Source: Sphingomonas sp.
GTDB lineage: Bacteria > Pseudomonadota > Alphaproteobacteria > Sphingomonadales > Sphingomonadaceae
Direction: 5' to 3'
DNA: 64,000 nt
NCBI RefSeq assembly: GCF_013816785.1
Contig: NZ_JACDDV010000004.1
Location: forward strand, 19,304-83,303
Each line of letters opens with the position of its first letter. Positions within the stretch are counted from its first letter, which is position 1. The position numbers and the translations under genes were made by a program. The notes under the pieces were generated by a model. The model was not told the DNA's origin and made no database searches. It worked only from the letters and a program-made list of their open reading frames with translations. Shown here one piece after another: positions 53,506 to 63,754 of the stretch.

Positions 53506-54606
53506 TCAGACGTTGAATTTGAAGTGGAGGATGTCGCCGTCCTTCACGATATAGTCTTTGCCTTCCTGGCGAAGCTTGCCCGCGTCGCGTGCGCCAGCTT
53601 CGCCGTTCAGTGCAATATAATCGTCATAGGCGATGGTTTCGGCACGGATGAAGCCGCGCTCGAAGTCGGAATGGATTTCTCCTGCCGCCTGGGGCGCGCG
53701 TGAGCCCTTTTCCACCGTCCAGGCCCGCGCTTCCTTGGGGCCGACGGTGAAGAAGGTAATCAGGTGGAGGAGGTCGTAGCCCGAGCGAATGACCCGAGCG
53801 AGGCCGGTTTCGTGCAGGCCCATTTCCTCGAGAAAGACCAACCGTTCATCCATCTCCATGATGACGAGGTCGGCTTCGATTGCCGCTGAGACCACCACCG
53901 CGTTGGCGCCCTCGGCTTTGGCCAGGTCGAATACTCTGGCGGAAAGTGCATTGCCCGCGGCGGCTTCGTCTTCGTTGACGTTGCAGACGTAAAGTACCGG
54001 CTTGGCGGTAATCAGCTGGGCCTGGGCGAAGACGCGCGCTTCCTCCTCGTCCCTGGGCTTGGTCAGCCGCGCCGGCTTGCCCTCGCGCAACAGATCGAGC
54101 GCCTGGCCGAGCACGCTCGCGCCGATCTTCGATTCCTTGTCACCCTGCTGCCCGCGCTTGACCAAATTGGGGATGCGCTTTTCGAGGCTTTCGAGGTCCG
54201 ACAGAAGCAATTCGGTTTCGACCACTTGGGCATCGGCGGTCGGATCGATGCGGTTGTCGACATGCTGGATGTCGTCATTCTCGAAGCAGCGCACGACGTG
54301 AACGATGGCGTCGACTTCGCGGATGTTACCGAGGAACTGGTTGCCGAGGCCCTCGCCCTGCGACGCGCCCTTCACCAGCCCGGCGATGTCGACGAAGGCG
54401 AGCTGGGTCGGGATGATCTTGGCCGATCCGGCGATCGCTGCCAGTTTGTCGAGGCGCGGGTCGGGGACCGCGACCTGGCCGACGTTGGGTTCGATCGTGC
54501 AGAATGGATAATTGGCCGCCTGCGCCGCCTGCGTCTCGGTCAGCGCGTTGAACAGGGTCGACTTGCCGACGTTGGGCAGGCCGACGATGCCGCATTTGAA
54601 ACCCAT
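53506..54606 (-). CDS. ychF: Redox-regulated ATPase YchF
   Basis: YchF/OLA1 is an Obg-related P-loop ATPase that binds ribosomes. The 366-residue protein starts [20 protein letters not shown], with Walker A, then [20 protein letters not shown] and the NxxE nucleotide-specificity stretch (CNVNEDE) that favours ATP over GTP. The C-terminal TGS-type domain ends [14 protein letters not shown]. Start at 54606 gives the canonical N-terminus; ATG at 54618 is four codons upstream. Confidence 0.95.
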   Translation of the reverse strand: MGFKCGIVGLPNVGKSTLFNALTETQAAQAANYPFCTIEPNVGQVAVPDPRLDKLAAIAGSAKIIPTQLAFVDIAGLVKGASQGEGLGNQFLGNIREVDAIVHVVRCFENDDIQHVDNRIDPTADAQVVETELLLSDLESLEKRIPNLVKRGQQGDKESKIGASVLGQALDLLREGKPARLTKPRDEEEARVFAQAQLITAKPVLYVCNVNEDEAAAGNALSARVFDLAKAEGANAVVVSAAIEADLVIMEMDERLVFLEEMGLHETGLARVIRSGYDLLHLITFFTVGPKEARAWTVEKGSRAPQAAGEIHSDFERGFIRAETIAYDDYIALNGEAGARDAGKLRQEGKDYIVKDGDILHFKFNV

Positions 54607-54686
54607 GAAATTGTCCATCCTTCTGGCGTCGTTGCGAGGAGCGAAGCGACGCTGGCAATGACGGAATGACGTTCCTTAGCCTCGCT

Positions 54687-55280
54687 TCAGGCGAAATTGA
54701 AGCTGACGCTAAGTCGATTGTCGCGTGTGGTCCCGGCCAGCACTTCGTGTCGCAGCCAGCTTTCCCACATCAGGAGGAGGCCGGTGCTCGGCTCGACGCT
54801 AGCGAATGGCCGCAACTCCTCTGGAGCGTCGTCGCGGCGGACCGGGGCGGCCATCATTAGCCCCAGTCGCGGATCTTCAAAGCGTATCGCGCCGCTGCCC
54901 GCCGGCGCTTCGACATAGAGCGTGCCGCTGAGGATCGAATGGGGATGGATGTGAGCGCTGTGATGCCCACCGGGCTTGAGCAAATTGACCCACAGGCTGT
55001 CGAGTTTCGGTTTACGGCCGAGGTCGAAGGCGAGTTCGTTCGCAACGATACTTGCATGGCGGACGAGCAGCCGCTGCAAGCTGGCGAAGGCCGGGTCGCG
55101 GCGAGGCAGGTCGTCGAGCGAGGCGTAGCTGGTGTAGCCGGGGTAGCCGTGCTCGCGGCTCCAGCGCCGGCCGGCGCCATCGTCGACCGCCAAGGTGCGG
55201 ATCGAATGGGCGAAGTCAGCGAGCAGTGGTGCATCGTCGAGCGTTGCCTCGTACAGCCGGGTGGCGAAGAGTGTGCGCAT
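54687..55280 (-). CDS. 2OG-Fe(II) oxygenase-like protein
   Basis: The 197-residue protein resembles the TIGR02466-type family of putative 2-oxoglutarate/iron oxygenases. It contains SLWVNLLKPGGHHSAHIHPH, then SILSGTLYVEAP, a metal-site-like His cluster, and later LLLMWESWLRHEVLAGTTRD, NRLSVSFN with a second His and the Arg that would bind oxoglutarate. The start could be the GTG at 55286, overlapping the pth stop, or the ATG at 55280. Substrate unknown. Not essential to its neighbours' roles. Confidence 0.8.
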   Translation of the reverse strand: MRTLFATRLYEATLDDAPLLADFAHSIRTLAVDDGAGRRWSREHGYPGYTSYASLDDLPRRDPAFASLQRLLVRHASIVANELAFDLGRKPKLDSLWVNLLKPGGHHSAHIHPHSILSGTLYVEAPAGSGAIRFEDPRLGLMMAAPVRRDDAPEELRPFASVEPSTGLLLMWESWLRHEVLAGTTRDNRLSVSFNFA

Positions 55281-55282
55281 GG

Positions 55283-55855
55283 TCACTCGTCGCTTTGGCG
55301 CCGGGCAACGTCGCTCATGAAGCGTACTTCGTCGCTATCGGCGAGCCATTCGGCCTCGGCCGCGACGGCGCCGAGCAGATCGCTCAGCGCCTCCATCTCG
55401 CTCTTGGCGTAATTGCCGAGCACGTAAGGCGTGACCTTGTCCTTGTGGCCGGGGTGGCCGATGCCGATGCGGACGCGGCGGAAATCGGGGCCGAGGCCGG
55501 CATCGATCGAGCGCAGGCCGTTATGCCCGGCCAGCCCCCCGCCGATCCGCACCTTGACCTTCATCGGCGCGAGGTCGAGCTCGTCGTGAAAGGCGGTCAG
55601 CGCGTCGGGATCGAGCTTGTAGAAGCGCAGCGCCTGCTGCACCGCGTCGCCGCTGTCGTTCATGAAGGTTTGCGGCTTGAGCAGCAGCAGGCGGTGGCGG
55701 CCGATGCGGCCCTCACTGACCAAGCTGCGAAATCTCTTCTGCCACGGGCCGAAGCGATGCACCGCGGCGATCGCGTCGACCGCCATGAAGCCGACATTGT
55801 GCCGGTGCAGTGCATATTGCGCGCCCGGATTGCCGAGGCCTGCCCAGATTTGCAT
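55283..55855 (-). CDS. pth: Peptidyl-tRNA hydrolase
   Basis: Pth frees tRNA from peptides dropped by the ribosome. The 190-residue sequence shows WAGLGNPGAQYALHRHNVGF with the catalytic His, LLLKPQTFMNDSGDAVQ and FHDELDLAPMKVKVRIGGGL, then AGHNGLRSI, the hallmark motifs. It follows rplY on the same strand across a hairpin repeat; the rplY-pth pair is widely conserved. Confidence 0.96.
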   Translation of the reverse strand: MQIWAGLGNPGAQYALHRHNVGFMAVDAIAAVHRFGPWQKRFRSLVSEGRIGRHRLLLLKPQTFMNDSGDAVQQALRFYKLDPDALTAFHDELDLAPMKVKVRIGGGLAGHNGLRSIDAGLGPDFRRVRIGIGHPGHKDKVTPYVLGNYAKSEMEALSDLLGAVAAEAEWLADSDEVRFMSDVARRQSDE

Positions 55856-55863
55856 GAGACTTA

Positions 55864-55982
55864 CCTCCCAGCCCGCTTGCGGGAGGGGGCGGGGGAGGGA
55901 CTGTCGAGCGCGACGTGACGCATGGACAGGCCCTCCCCTTCGCCGCTCCGCGGCTCTTCCCCTCCCGCATGCGGGTGGGGAG
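55864..55982. repeat. Palindromic GC-rich repeat region between rplY and pth
   Basis: Two hairpins are seen: CCTCCC...GGGAGG near 55865-55887, and CCCCTCCCGC-ATGCGGGTGGGG near 55959-55980. Between them are further C-rich and G-rich tracts. The region has the look of a repeated intergenic element related to those at 44681 and 58795. Confidence 0.6.
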
Positions 55983-55987
55983 CAGAT

Positions 55988-56671
55988 TTACCCTTCTTCG
56001 CCGCCCTTGGCCTCGGGCGCTTCGCCCTCTTCACCTTCGCCTTCCTCGCCAACAACCGGGACATCACCGGCTTCGGTTTCGGTGTCGCCCTCTTCCGACT
56101 TCATCGCCGACGGAGCGACGATCGTGGCGATCGTGAAGTCGCGATCGTCGATCGCCGACTTCGAGCCCTTCGGCAATTTGACGGACGAGATATGGATCGA
56201 ATCGCCGATGTCGAGGCCCGCGAGCGAAATCTCGATCTGGCCGGGAATCGACGAGGCCTCGCACACCAGCTCAAGGTCGTGGCGGACGATGTTGAGGACG
56301 CCGCCACGGGTGATTCCCGGGGCATCCTCTTCGTCGGTGAAGAACACCGGCACATTGACGTTGACTTCGCTATGCTCGCCGATGCGCAGGAAATCGACGT
56401 GGATCGGCCGGCTCGACACCGGGTGGAACTGGACGTCCTTGGGCAATGTGCGATGCGACTTGCCGCCGGCATCGACCATCACCACCGTATTCATAAAGTG
56501 GCCGTTCGACAGCATCTTGGTGAGGAGCTTCTCCTCGACATGCACCGACAACGGTTCTTTCTTGTCGCCGTAAATCACGGCAGGCACCCGGCCATCGCGG
56601 CGCAGTTCACGGGAGGCTCCCTTGCCAGCCCGTTCGCGCGCTTCGGCGGGCAGCGTCAGCTGTTCGCTCAT
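55988..56671 (-). CDS. rplY: 50S ribosomal protein L25 (general stress protein Ctc type)
   Basis: L25/Ctc binds 5S rRNA. The 227-residue long form has the L25 domain ([30 protein letters not shown]) and the C-terminal beta domain ([40 protein letters not shown]). It ends in an acidic Gly/Glu tail ([20 protein letters not shown]). The ATG at 56671 follows GAAGGAATATG. It is upstream of pth on the same strand. Confidence 0.95.
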   Translation of the reverse strand: MSEQLTLPAEARERAGKGASRELRRDGRVPAVIYGDKKEPLSVHVEEKLLTKMLSNGHFMNTVVMVDAGGKSHRTLPKDVQFHPVSSRPIHVDFLRIGEHSEVNVNVPVFFTDEEDAPGITRGGVLNIVRHDLELVCEASSIPGQIEISLAGLDIGDSIHISSVKLPKGSKSAIDDRDFTIATIVAPSAMKSEEGDTETEAGDVPVVGEEGEGEEGEAPEAKGGEEG

Positions 56672-56856
56672 CTCGCATATTCCTTCGTGTAAATGCCCCG
56701 CCACGCCTCCAGGGATGACCATGGGTGGGCAAGCGCGCGCCTATAAAGGCGGCGGGCGACAATGGCAAGTTGGGACCAACTTGGCGCGGGTCACGGCGAT
56801 CCGGTGCGCCGTGAGCAATTTCACGCGATTTGCAACGACCCCAAGGGTAACGCGAT

Positions 56857-57753
56857 TTACTGGATGCGCCTGACGTTGACGCCCTGTTTTTGGAGCAGCT
56901 TCACGACCGACTTGTCGCCGGCCAGGTGGCCGGCGCCGACCGCGACCAGCACCGTTCCCGGCTTGGCCAGGCGCCCCGTGACCCACCGCGCCCAATTGGC
57001 GTTGCGGCGTGCCAGCAGCGCGTCGAGCATTTCGGGCGAATCGTCGAGCTCGTCGTTGAATGACTTGGCCATTGCGGCGACGTTACCCTTGCTCCAGGCG
57101 GCGAGCATGGTGCCGAACTGCGCCTTCATGGTCGCCGGATCGTCGAGCACGCCGTCGAGAAACTCGCGCTGGGTGGCTTCCGACAGCTTGTCGAAAAAAC
57201 TTAGCTGTTCGGCATTCGTCTCCAGCTGGGCGATGGATTTGCCTCCCGCCTCGAACTGTTGCTTGAGCGCGGTCTCGACGCCCGACCCGCTATCGAGCCC
57301 GATCGCCTTGAACTGCGCGCCCAGCAGCAGGAAGCCCGCCGCCCAGGTCTCCAGCCGGTCGAAGGCGCGGGCAGGCAGACCACTGTTGGCGATCGCCTTG
57401 GCCAGCGCGGCGCGGCGCGCGGGCTTGACCCGCGCGGCAAGCGGCGGGAGACCGGGCGAGACCGCCAACTTGAACAGCTCGCCGATCGTCGTTTCGGGGT
57501 GCTTTTCATCGATCAGCGTTTCGACGACCAGCGTGTCGGAACCGGCCGCGGCCGCGTCGAACGCCGGGCTGCGCCACTTGGTCCCGGGCGGAAGCAGGTG
57601 AATCGTCCCGAACAAATAGATGGTGGTGTCGGCGTCGGCGACCTTCCACATCGCCGGGCGCGCGGTCGGCGGTGTGGCGGAGCCCGCGCCAGATGCGAAC
57701 AGCGCCATGCCCAATGCGGCAAGGCTGTTTCGGACGCGGTTCCAGATACGCAT
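56857..57753 (-). CDS. TraB/GumN-family exported protein
   Basis: The 298-residue precursor has a signal peptide (SLAALGMALFASGAGSA) and the TraB/GumN fold signatures: IYLFGTIHLLPPG early on and TVLVAVGAGHLAGDKSVVKL near the end, each with a conserved His in a GxxH setting. The family is related to Tiki-type metalloproteases, so an envelope protease role is possible. AGGAG lies seven bases before the ATG at 57753. It is divergent from glyQ. Confidence 0.88.
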   Translation of the reverse strand: MRIWNRVRNSLAALGMALFASGAGSATPPTARPAMWKVADADTTIYLFGTIHLLPPGTKWRSPAFDAAAAGSDTLVVETLIDEKHPETTIGELFKLAVSPGLPPLAARVKPARRAALAKAIANSGLPARAFDRLETWAAGFLLLGAQFKAIGLDSGSGVETALKQQFEAGGKSIAQLETNAEQLSFFDKLSEATQREFLDGVLDDPATMKAQFGTMLAAWSKGNVAAMAKSFNDELDDSPEMLDALLARRNANWARWVTGRLAKPGTVLVAVGAGHLAGDKSVVKLLQKQGVNVRRIQ

Positions 57754-57916
57754 GGCAACTCCTCTGCCGATCCTTCGGCGCAAAAGCATGTAGGAACGAT
57801 GAATCCATTTGTCAGTGTCGTGCTCGCGCGTTTCCCGGGCGCCGTGCGACACTTGCCCGCCGTCCGGCGATGCGCCAAAGCCGCTGCGACTGTTCCGAAC
57901 CGGGGTTTCTGCACGC

Positions 57917-58825
57917 GTGGCCCAATCTGGCCCAACATTGTCTTTCCAGGATTTAATCCTGACCCTGCACCGCTATTGGGGGGAGCGCGGCTGCGTCATC
58001 CTGCAGCCCTACGACATGGAAATGGGGGCAGGGACCTTTCACCCGGCGACGGTGCTGCGTGCGCTCGGCCCCGACCCGTGGAAGTGCGCCTATGTCCAGC
58101 CGTGTCGCCGTCCGACCGATGGCCGCTATGGCGAGAACCCCAACCGGCTCGGCCATTATTACCAGTATCAGGTGATGCTGAAGCCAAGCCCGGCGGATTT
58201 GCAGGCGCTTTATCTGGGCTCACTCGATGCGATCGGGATCGATCCGCTGAGGCACGACATCCGCTTCGTCGAGGATGATTGGGAAAGCCCGACGCTCGGC
58301 GCGTGGGGGTTGGGCTGGGAAGTGTGGTGCGACGGGATGGAAGTGACCCAGTTCACCTATTTCCAGCAGGTCGGCGGGTTCGATTGCAAGCCGGTCGCGG
58401 GCGAATTGACCTACGGGCTCGAGCGACTGGCGATGTACATCCAGGGCGTCGACAATGTGTTCGATTTGAAGTTCAACGATGCCAAAGCTGAAGAGGGGGG
58501 CGTGAGCTACGGCGATGTGTTCCGCGACAATGAACGGCAAATGTCGAAATGGAATTTCGAGGTCGCCGATACCGAGTCGCTGTTCGACCTGTTCAAAAAG
58601 GTCGCGGCGGAAGCGGAGAATTGCCTGACCGCGCAACTGCCGATCCCCGCCTATGAGCAGGCGATCAAGGCGAGCCACATCTTCAACACGTTGCAGGCGC
58701 GGGGCGTGATCTCGGTCGCCGAGCGCCAGGCCTATATCGGCCGCGTCCGCGACCTGGCGAAAGGCGCCTGCGCGGCGTGGATGGAATATAAATACCCCTC
58801 TGCCTCAGCGGGAGAGGGGCCATGA
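57917..58825 (+). CDS. glyQ: Glycyl-tRNA synthetase alpha subunit
   Basis: GlyQ with GlyS charges tRNA-Gly. The 302-residue sequence contains [53 protein letters not shown] and [13 protein letters not shown], all typical. The start is uncertain: a GTG at 57917 gives a sensible N-terminus, while the frame is open to 57809 with no conserved residues. The last ten residues (SASAGEGP and neighbours) fall in a palindromic repeat, which also supplies the stop that overlaps the glyS ATG. Confidence 0.94.
   Translation: MAQSGPTLSFQDLILTLHRYWGERGCVILQPYDMEMGAGTFHPATVLRALGPDPWKCAYVQPCRRPTDGRYGENPNRLGHYYQYQVMLKPSPADLQALYLGSLDAIGIDPLRHDIRFVEDDWESPTLGAWGLGWEVWCDGMEVTQFTYFQQVGGFDCKPVAGELTYGLERLAMYIQGVDNVFDLKFNDAKAEEGGVSYGDVFRDNERQMSKWNFEVADTESLFDLFKKVAAEAENCLTAQLPIPAYEQAIKASHIFNTLQARGVISVAERQAYIGRVRDLAKGACAAWMEYKYPSASAGEGP
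58795..58819. repeat. Palindromic repeat inside the 3' end of glyQ
   Basis: CCCCTCT (58795-58801) pairs with AGAGGGG (58813-58819) around an eleven-base GCCTCAGCGGG segment. It looks like the intergenic CCCTCCC/GGGAGGG elements elsewhere in the window, but lies in coding sequence just before the glyQ stop and the glyS start. Confidence 0.5.
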
Positions 58826-61143
58826 GCGCCGACTTCCTGCTTGAACTGCTGTCGGAGGAAATCCCGGCGCGGATGCAGGCGAAGGCGCGCAACGATCTGG
58901 CGCGGATGATGGCCGAGGCGTTGACAGAGGCGGGTCTGTCGCATGGCGGGATCATCTCCTATTCGACCCCGCGACGGCTGGCGTTGATCGCCAAAGGGCT
59001 ACCGGCGTCGACCGAGGCGGCCAGCGAGGAGCTGAAAGGCCCAAAGACTTCGGCTCCCCCGCAGGCACTCGACGGGTTTTTGCGCAAGACGGGGCTAAAG
59101 CGGGACCAGCTGCAGGACCGCGACGGCACCTGGTTCGCGGTGATCGAAAAGCAGGGGCGCGCCACGGCCGACGTATTGGCGGAAGCGGTCGCCGCGATCG
59201 TGCGCGATTTTCCGTGGCCCAAGTCGATGCGCTGGGGCGCGGCGTCGAGTTCGACGGCGGCGCTCAAATGGGTGCGGCCGCTGCACTCGATCGTCGCGTT
59301 GCTCGGCGAGGAGATTGTGCCGGTCGCGATCGACGGCGTCGCGTGCGGCGCAGCGACGCTTGGCCATCGCTTCCACCATCCCGGGCCGATTACCATCGGC
59401 GGCGCGTCGGACTATGTCGAGAAGCTGCGCGCTTGCCATGTGATCGTCGATCAGGAGGAGCGCGAGGCGATTGTGCGCAACGGCGCGGTCGAGGCGGCGG
59501 AGAATGCCGGCTTTTTATTGGTCGAGGATGAGGGGCTGGTCGTCGAGAATGCCGGGCTGACCGAATGGCCGGTGCCATTGCTCGGCTCGTTCGATCCGGA
59601 GTTTCTGGATGTGCCCGAAGAAGTGATCGCGCTCACCGCGCGCATCAACCAGAAGTATTTCGTGATGCGCGATGGGGCGGGCAAGCTCGCCCCGCACTTC
59701 GTCTGCACCGCCAACATCGACGCCAACGACGGCGGCGACGCGATTGTCGCGGGCAATGAGCGCGTGCTCGCCGCGCGGCTCAGCGACGCGCGCTTCTTCT
59801 GGGAGCAGGACTTGAAGGTGCCGCTCGAGGAGCAGGCGAAAAAACTCGAGCAGATTGTGTTTCACGAAAAGCTGGGCACGGTCGCGGACAAGGTCGAGCG
59901 AGTGGCAAAACTGGCGCGCTGGCTGGTCGACGAAGGGATCGTAAAGGGCGACGGTCGAGTTGAGAAAAACGTGCTCGCCGACGAAGTCGAACGTGCCGCG
60001 CGCCTCGCCAAAGCCGATCTCGTCACCGGCATGGTCGGCGAATTTCCCGAGCTGCAGGGCGTCATCGGCGGCCACCTCGCCCGCGCCCAGGGCGAACCAG
60101 ACGCCGTCGCCGACGCGGTGCGCGATCATTACAAGCCGGTCGGGCAAGGCGACGGGGTGCCTACAGCGCCCGTGACGGTGGCGGTTAGCTTAGCGGACAA
60201 ATTGGATACCGTCTTTGAGTTCTTTGGTTCCCAAAATCGGCCGTCGGGTTCCAAGGACCCCTATGCTATTCGTAGGTCTGCTCTAGGGGTAATTGAGCTT
60301 CTGCTAGCTTCAAATATCCGTTTGAAGTTAAAGCCCATCGCTGATGAATTCTTTTGGTGGCAAGTTCGAAAATGGAACACCCATCCTGGCCGTCGAGCTT
60401 ATGGTTGGGGACCTCTCTCCGAAGTCGTGATAGCCGACGAAGGTTGTGAGCAAACAATTCTACTAGAGCGAACCTTTCACGACATTGAGTTGCACACCAA
60501 AGATCTTGATGAGATCAATGACATAGAGTTTGTCACGGCTCATTTGGTCAATTTCAACGACGACGGTAATTCCGCATATGATGACAACGTGACGGAAGGT
60601 CGCGCCTACTTAATCCCTGATTGGAGAATTCTTAGAGAAGAAATTGTTCCCTTCTTCGCCGAACGCCTCAAAGTTCAGCAGCGCGAAGCGGGGGTCCGCC
60701 ATGACCTCATCGACGCGGTGTTTGCACTGGGCGGAGAGGATGATCTTGTTCGCCTGCTCGCCCGAGTGAGGGCATTGCAGGCGTTCGTGGAGACGAAGGC
60801 GGGGAAAGACCTCCTGGCTGGCTACAAGCGGGCGGCGAATATTTTGAAGAAGGAAAGTTGGGACGTGGAGGCAGGGTCGCAATCGGGAGTCCTTTCCGAT
60901 GAAGCGGCCCTGATGGCCGCGCTTGATGAGGCCGAACCTAAGGCCGAGGCGGCGATCGTCGCGGAGGATTTCGCCGCCGCGATGTCCGCGCTGGCGTCAC
61001 TGCGCGCGCCGATCGACGCGTTTTTCGAGACCGTGACGGTCAATGATTCTGACCAGGGCATCCGCGCTCGCCGCCTAAACCTGCTCGCGCGATTCCGCGA
61101 CGCGGTGCATCGCGTCGCGGATTTTTCGAAGATCGAGGGCTAG
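58822..61143 (+). CDS. glyS: Glycyl-tRNA synthetase beta subunit with an atypical low-G+C internal segment
   Basis: GlyS supplies tRNA binding and is essential with GlyQ. The 773-residue protein starts [20 protein letters not shown] and shows the usual [26 protein letters not shown] and [12 protein letters not shown] stretches and the C-terminal [19 protein letters not shown]. Residues about 456-612 differ sharply. The conserved core there ([20 protein letters not shown]) uses AT-rich codons and is followed by about 100 residues not seen in the standard enzyme. A hand count gives about 46% G+C for 60301-60660, against about 66% nearby. The frame stays open, so the protein may still work. Confidence 0.93.
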   Translation: MSADFLLELLSEEIPARMQAKARNDLARMMAEALTEAGLSHGGIISYSTPRRLALIAKGLPASTEAASEELKGPKTSAPPQALDGFLRKTGLKRDQLQDRDGTWFAVIEKQGRATADVLAEAVAAIVRDFPWPKSMRWGAASSSTAALKWVRPLHSIVALLGEEIVPVAIDGVACGAATLGHRFHHPGPITIGGASDYVEKLRACHVIVDQEEREAIVRNGAVEAAENAGFLLVEDEGLVVENAGLTEWPVPLLGSFDPEFLDVPEEVIALTARINQKYFVMRDGAGKLAPHFVCTANIDANDGGDAIVAGNERVLAARLSDARFFWEQDLKVPLEEQAKKLEQIVFHEKLGTVADKVERVAKLARWLVDEGIVKGDGRVEKNVLADEVERAARLAKADLVTGMVGEFPELQGVIGGHLARAQGEPDAVADAVRDHYKPVGQGDGVPTAPVTVAVSLADKLDTVFEFFGSQNRPSGSKDPYAIRRSALGVIELLLASNIRLKLKPIADEFFWWQVRKWNTHPGRRAYGWGPLSEVVIADEGCEQTILLERTFHDIELHTKDLDEINDIEFVTAHLVNFNDDGNSAYDDNVTEGRAYLIPDWRILREEIVPFFAERLKVQQREAGVRHDLIDAVFALGGEDDLVRLLARVRALQAFVETKAGKDLLAGYKRAANILKKESWDVEAGSQSGVLSDEAALMAALDEAEPKAEAAIVAEDFAAAMSALASLRAPIDAFFETVTVNDSDQGIRARRLNLLARFRDAVHRVADFSKIEG

Positions 61144-61146
61144 TTC

Positions 61147-61602
61147 CTACTGTTTGCGGTCGTCGATGCCGTCGCCGTCGCGGTCCACGGGCGTCTCACG
61201 GCTGTCGGCCACGCCGTCGCCATCGCGATCCCGGCCGAGCAGACGGTCGACGAAACCGACCGGCTTCTCGTCACGCGTGACGACGCCGTCGTTGTTGGTG
61301 TCGCGGACGTCGGTTACCACTGGCGCGGTCGCTGCTGCGGCGACCGGGATAGTCGCCGCGCGTTCCTTGGCCAGCGCACGCTCGCGATCGCGGTCCGCCG
61401 CCGTGCGCAGGCTGTCTTGTTCGCGCCATTCCCGCTCGCGCGCTGTGTGAGTCTTCTCCAGCTCGACGCGGCGATCGACCTCGGCGTTGTAACGCGTCTT
61501 CCACCGCCTCCCGCCGCCCGAGAACAGGAAACCGCCAACGAGCAGTCCGAGGACGAAGACGAGCAGAACGATGATCCACTGGTCGGTGGTGAAGGCAAGC
61601 AT
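61147..61602 (-). CDS. Membrane-anchored protein with calcium-binding-type repeats
   Basis: The 151-residue protein has one N-terminal helix (WIIVLLVFVLGLLVGGFLFS), a charged coiled-coil-like region (ELEKTHTAREREWREQDS and beyond), an Ala-rich linker and three Asp-rich loops: DTNNDGVVTRDE, DRDGDGVADSRE and DRDGDGIDD. Such DxDxDG loops bind calcium in EF-hand and thrombospondin-type-3 repeats. The topology of the C-terminus is unknown. It converges with glyS, with three bases between the stops. Confidence 0.7.
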   Translation of the reverse strand: MLAFTTDQWIIVLLVFVLGLLVGGFLFSGGGRRWKTRYNAEVDRRVELEKTHTAREREWREQDSLRTAADRDRERALAKERAATIPVAAAATAPVVTDVRDTNNDGVVTRDEKPVGFVDRLLGRDRDGDGVADSRETPVDRDGDGIDDRKQ

Positions 61603-61724
61603 GACGGTTCCCCTGTTGGCGTTGTCACCGGTTCAACCGCCAGCGCCGCCTTTCCGTTCCCGAAACGACAATCGCCGCCGCCCCTGAAGGAACGGCGGCG
61701 ACGGCCCCCCGGTCTAGGAAGCGG

Positions 61725-62711
61725 CTAGTGTTTGAACAGGTTGTCGGACAGCGAGCAGGACGCCGGCCCGAGGATGACGATGAACAACACCGGCAGGATG
61801 AACAGGATCAGCGGCACGGTCATGATCGCCGGCAGGCGGGCCGCTTTTTCCTCGGCACGCATCATCCGCTCGTTGCGGAATTCGGCCGACAGCACGCGCA
61901 GCGCCGAGGCCAGCGGGGTACCGTATTTCTCGGTCTGGATCATGGTCGTGACGACGCCGCGGATGGCCTCGAGGTCGATGCGCATGGACAGGTTTTCGAA
62001 CGCGTTGCGGCGTTCGTTCAAAAAGCCGAGCTCGATCGCCGTCAGGCCGAATTCGTCGCCCAACTCGGGATAAGCCTTGCCGAGTTCTTTGGCGACGCGG
62101 TTGAAGGCGGCGTCGACAGTAAGACCCGCCTCGGCGCAGATCACTAGCAGGTCTAGTGCGTCGGGTAGGCCCTTGCGGACCGCATGGCTGCGCTTCTTGA
62201 CCTTGTTCGACAGCCACAGGTCGGGCGATTTGTAGCTCAGTACCAGCGTGCCGGCGACGAAGGCGTATTTCTTGAACGCCGACCAGTCGGGGAAATAGTC
62301 GATCCAGTAGATGAGAACGACCGCGAGCAAGCCGAGAACCACCGGCATGACGAAGCGGGCGAAGATGATGAAGAAGGCCAGGTCCTTGGTGCGGATCCCA
62401 GCTTGCATCAGGCGAATCTGGGTCTTCTTGATCTGGTCGTCCTGCAGCATCTTGAAGCTGCCAAGGATGCCGCGAACCCGGTCGGCCGCCGCGTTGCGGT
62501 TGGTCAGGCTCTTGCGCTTGTTGGTCGATGCGACGATGCCCGCCTTTAGCTGTTCGCGACGTTCGTTCAGCGCCTTGACGCGGCGCGCCATCGGATCCTT
62601 GACCGTGGTCGCCGCGTAAAGCGCGACGAGCACGGCAAACGCGGCCACCGCGCTGAGCAGGGTGGCGACCCAGATGACGTCGACGCCGAGAAGAGTGGGA
62701 TGTCCGGTCAT
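61725..62711 (-). CDS. tadC: Tad pilus inner-membrane platform protein TadC
   Basis: TadC belongs to the GspF-like family of type II secretion and Flp-pilus assembly. The 328-residue protein has an N-terminal helix, a cytoplasmic domain with GLPDALDLLVICAEAGLTVD and AFNRVAKELGKAYPELGDEF, then LASALRVLSAEFRNERMMRA and two C-terminal helices. It lies nine bases after tadB in the same direction, as in Caulobacter cpaG-cpaH. Confidence 0.92.
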   Translation of the reverse strand: MTGHPTLLGVDVIWVATLLSAVAAFAVLVALYAATTVKDPMARRVKALNERREQLKAGIVASTNKRKSLTNRNAAADRVRGILGSFKMLQDDQIKKTQIRLMQAGIRTKDLAFFIIFARFVMPVVLGLLAVVLIYWIDYFPDWSAFKKYAFVAGTLVLSYKSPDLWLSNKVKKRSHAVRKGLPDALDLLVICAEAGLTVDAAFNRVAKELGKAYPELGDEFGLTAIELGFLNERRNAFENLSMRIDLEAIRGVVTTMIQTEKYGTPLASALRVLSAEFRNERMMRAEEKAARLPAIMTVPLILFILPVLFIVILGPASCSLSDNLFKH

Positions 62712-62720
62712 GCTGCGTCC

Positions 62721-63704
62721 CTAAATCTCAAAGTTGACCATCTTGGCCATGACGAACACGCCGATGCTCATCCAGCACAGGCCGCCAAGGCCGGCGATGA
62801 TCAGGCGCGGATCGACGAAGAAGCCGCTCATGTAGTGCGGGTTGACGAACCAGACGAGCGTGAAGACGATGAACGGCAGCGATCCGACGATGTATGCCGA
62901 GGCCTTCGATTCCGAGCTCATCGCGCGGATCTTGAGCTTCATCTGCCCGCGCTTGCGCAACACGTCGGCGAGGTTGGACAGCGTCTCCGCGAGGTTACCG
63001 CCGGTCTCGCGCTGGATCGCCAGGGTGATGACGAAGAACTGGAACTCGGCGGTGCCGAGCCTATCGGCGGTGTCCTGAAGCGCGGCTTCCATCGTCCGGC
63101 CGATCTTCATCTTGTCGCTGACGGCGCGAAACTCGATGCCGACCGGCCCGCCGATTTCAGTCGCGACGATGCCCAGCGTCTCGGTGATCGGCAGGCCCGA
63201 GCGCAGGCCGCGGACCATCAATTCGAGGGCGTCGGGAAAATTGCTATTGAACTTGTTCAGCCGGCGCTTGATCAGATAGCCGATCACGAAATGCGGGATC
63301 GCGATGCCAGCGAACAAGCCGGCAAAGAAGGCCAGCAAAAACGGTGCGCCCTTGATCATCAGCAGCGCGGCGATGAACAGCAGGATGCCGCTGGAAACCA
63401 TCGCATAGCGGCCGAGGCTGATCTGCTTACCGGTCTGCTCCAGCCGCCGGCGCATCAGCGCGGGCTTGGGGATCAGGGTCGAGAAAAGGCTTTCGACGCG
63501 GTTCTGGCGCGCCGCCATCAGCTTGCGGATCTGCGCTTGTGCGTTGGCCGCCAGGACGCCGTCGGCGTGACGTTCCTTGAGCAATTCCATGCGGCGCTTG
63601 ACCGACTTGCGTGCGTTGGGCCCGCCGAGCGCCTTGGCCCCAAGCAACAGCACGCCGAGGACGCCGACCGCAATTATGATGATGTAGACCATGCGTCCGT
63701 CCAT
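62721..63704 (-). CDS. tadB: Tad pilus inner-membrane platform protein TadB
   Basis: TadB partners TadC beneath the Flp pilus. The 327-residue sequence has a GspF-like domain with FPDALELMVRGLRSGLPITE, then LQDTADRLGTAEFQFFVITL, QRETGGNLAETLSNLADVLR and several hydrophobic helices. The start may be the ATG at 63704 or the one at 63692; neither has a clean ribosome-binding site. A cpaE-like gene lies immediately upstream. Confidence 0.92.
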   Translation of the reverse strand: MDGRMVYIIIIAVGVLGVLLLGAKALGGPNARKSVKRRMELLKERHADGVLAANAQAQIRKLMAARQNRVESLFSTLIPKPALMRRRLEQTGKQISLGRYAMVSSGILLFIAALLMIKGAPFLLAFFAGLFAGIAIPHFVIGYLIKRRLNKFNSNFPDALELMVRGLRSGLPITETLGIVATEIGGPVGIEFRAVSDKMKIGRTMEAALQDTADRLGTAEFQFFVITLAIQRETGGNLAETLSNLADVLRKRGQMKLKIRAMSSESKASAYIVGSLPFIVFTLVWFVNPHYMSGFFVDPRLIIAGLGGLCWMSIGVFVMAKMVNFEI

Positions 63705-63754
63705 CCTGTTCGTGCTTGGCGCGACGGCGAGGGCCGGCGCGCGGGCGATATCAA

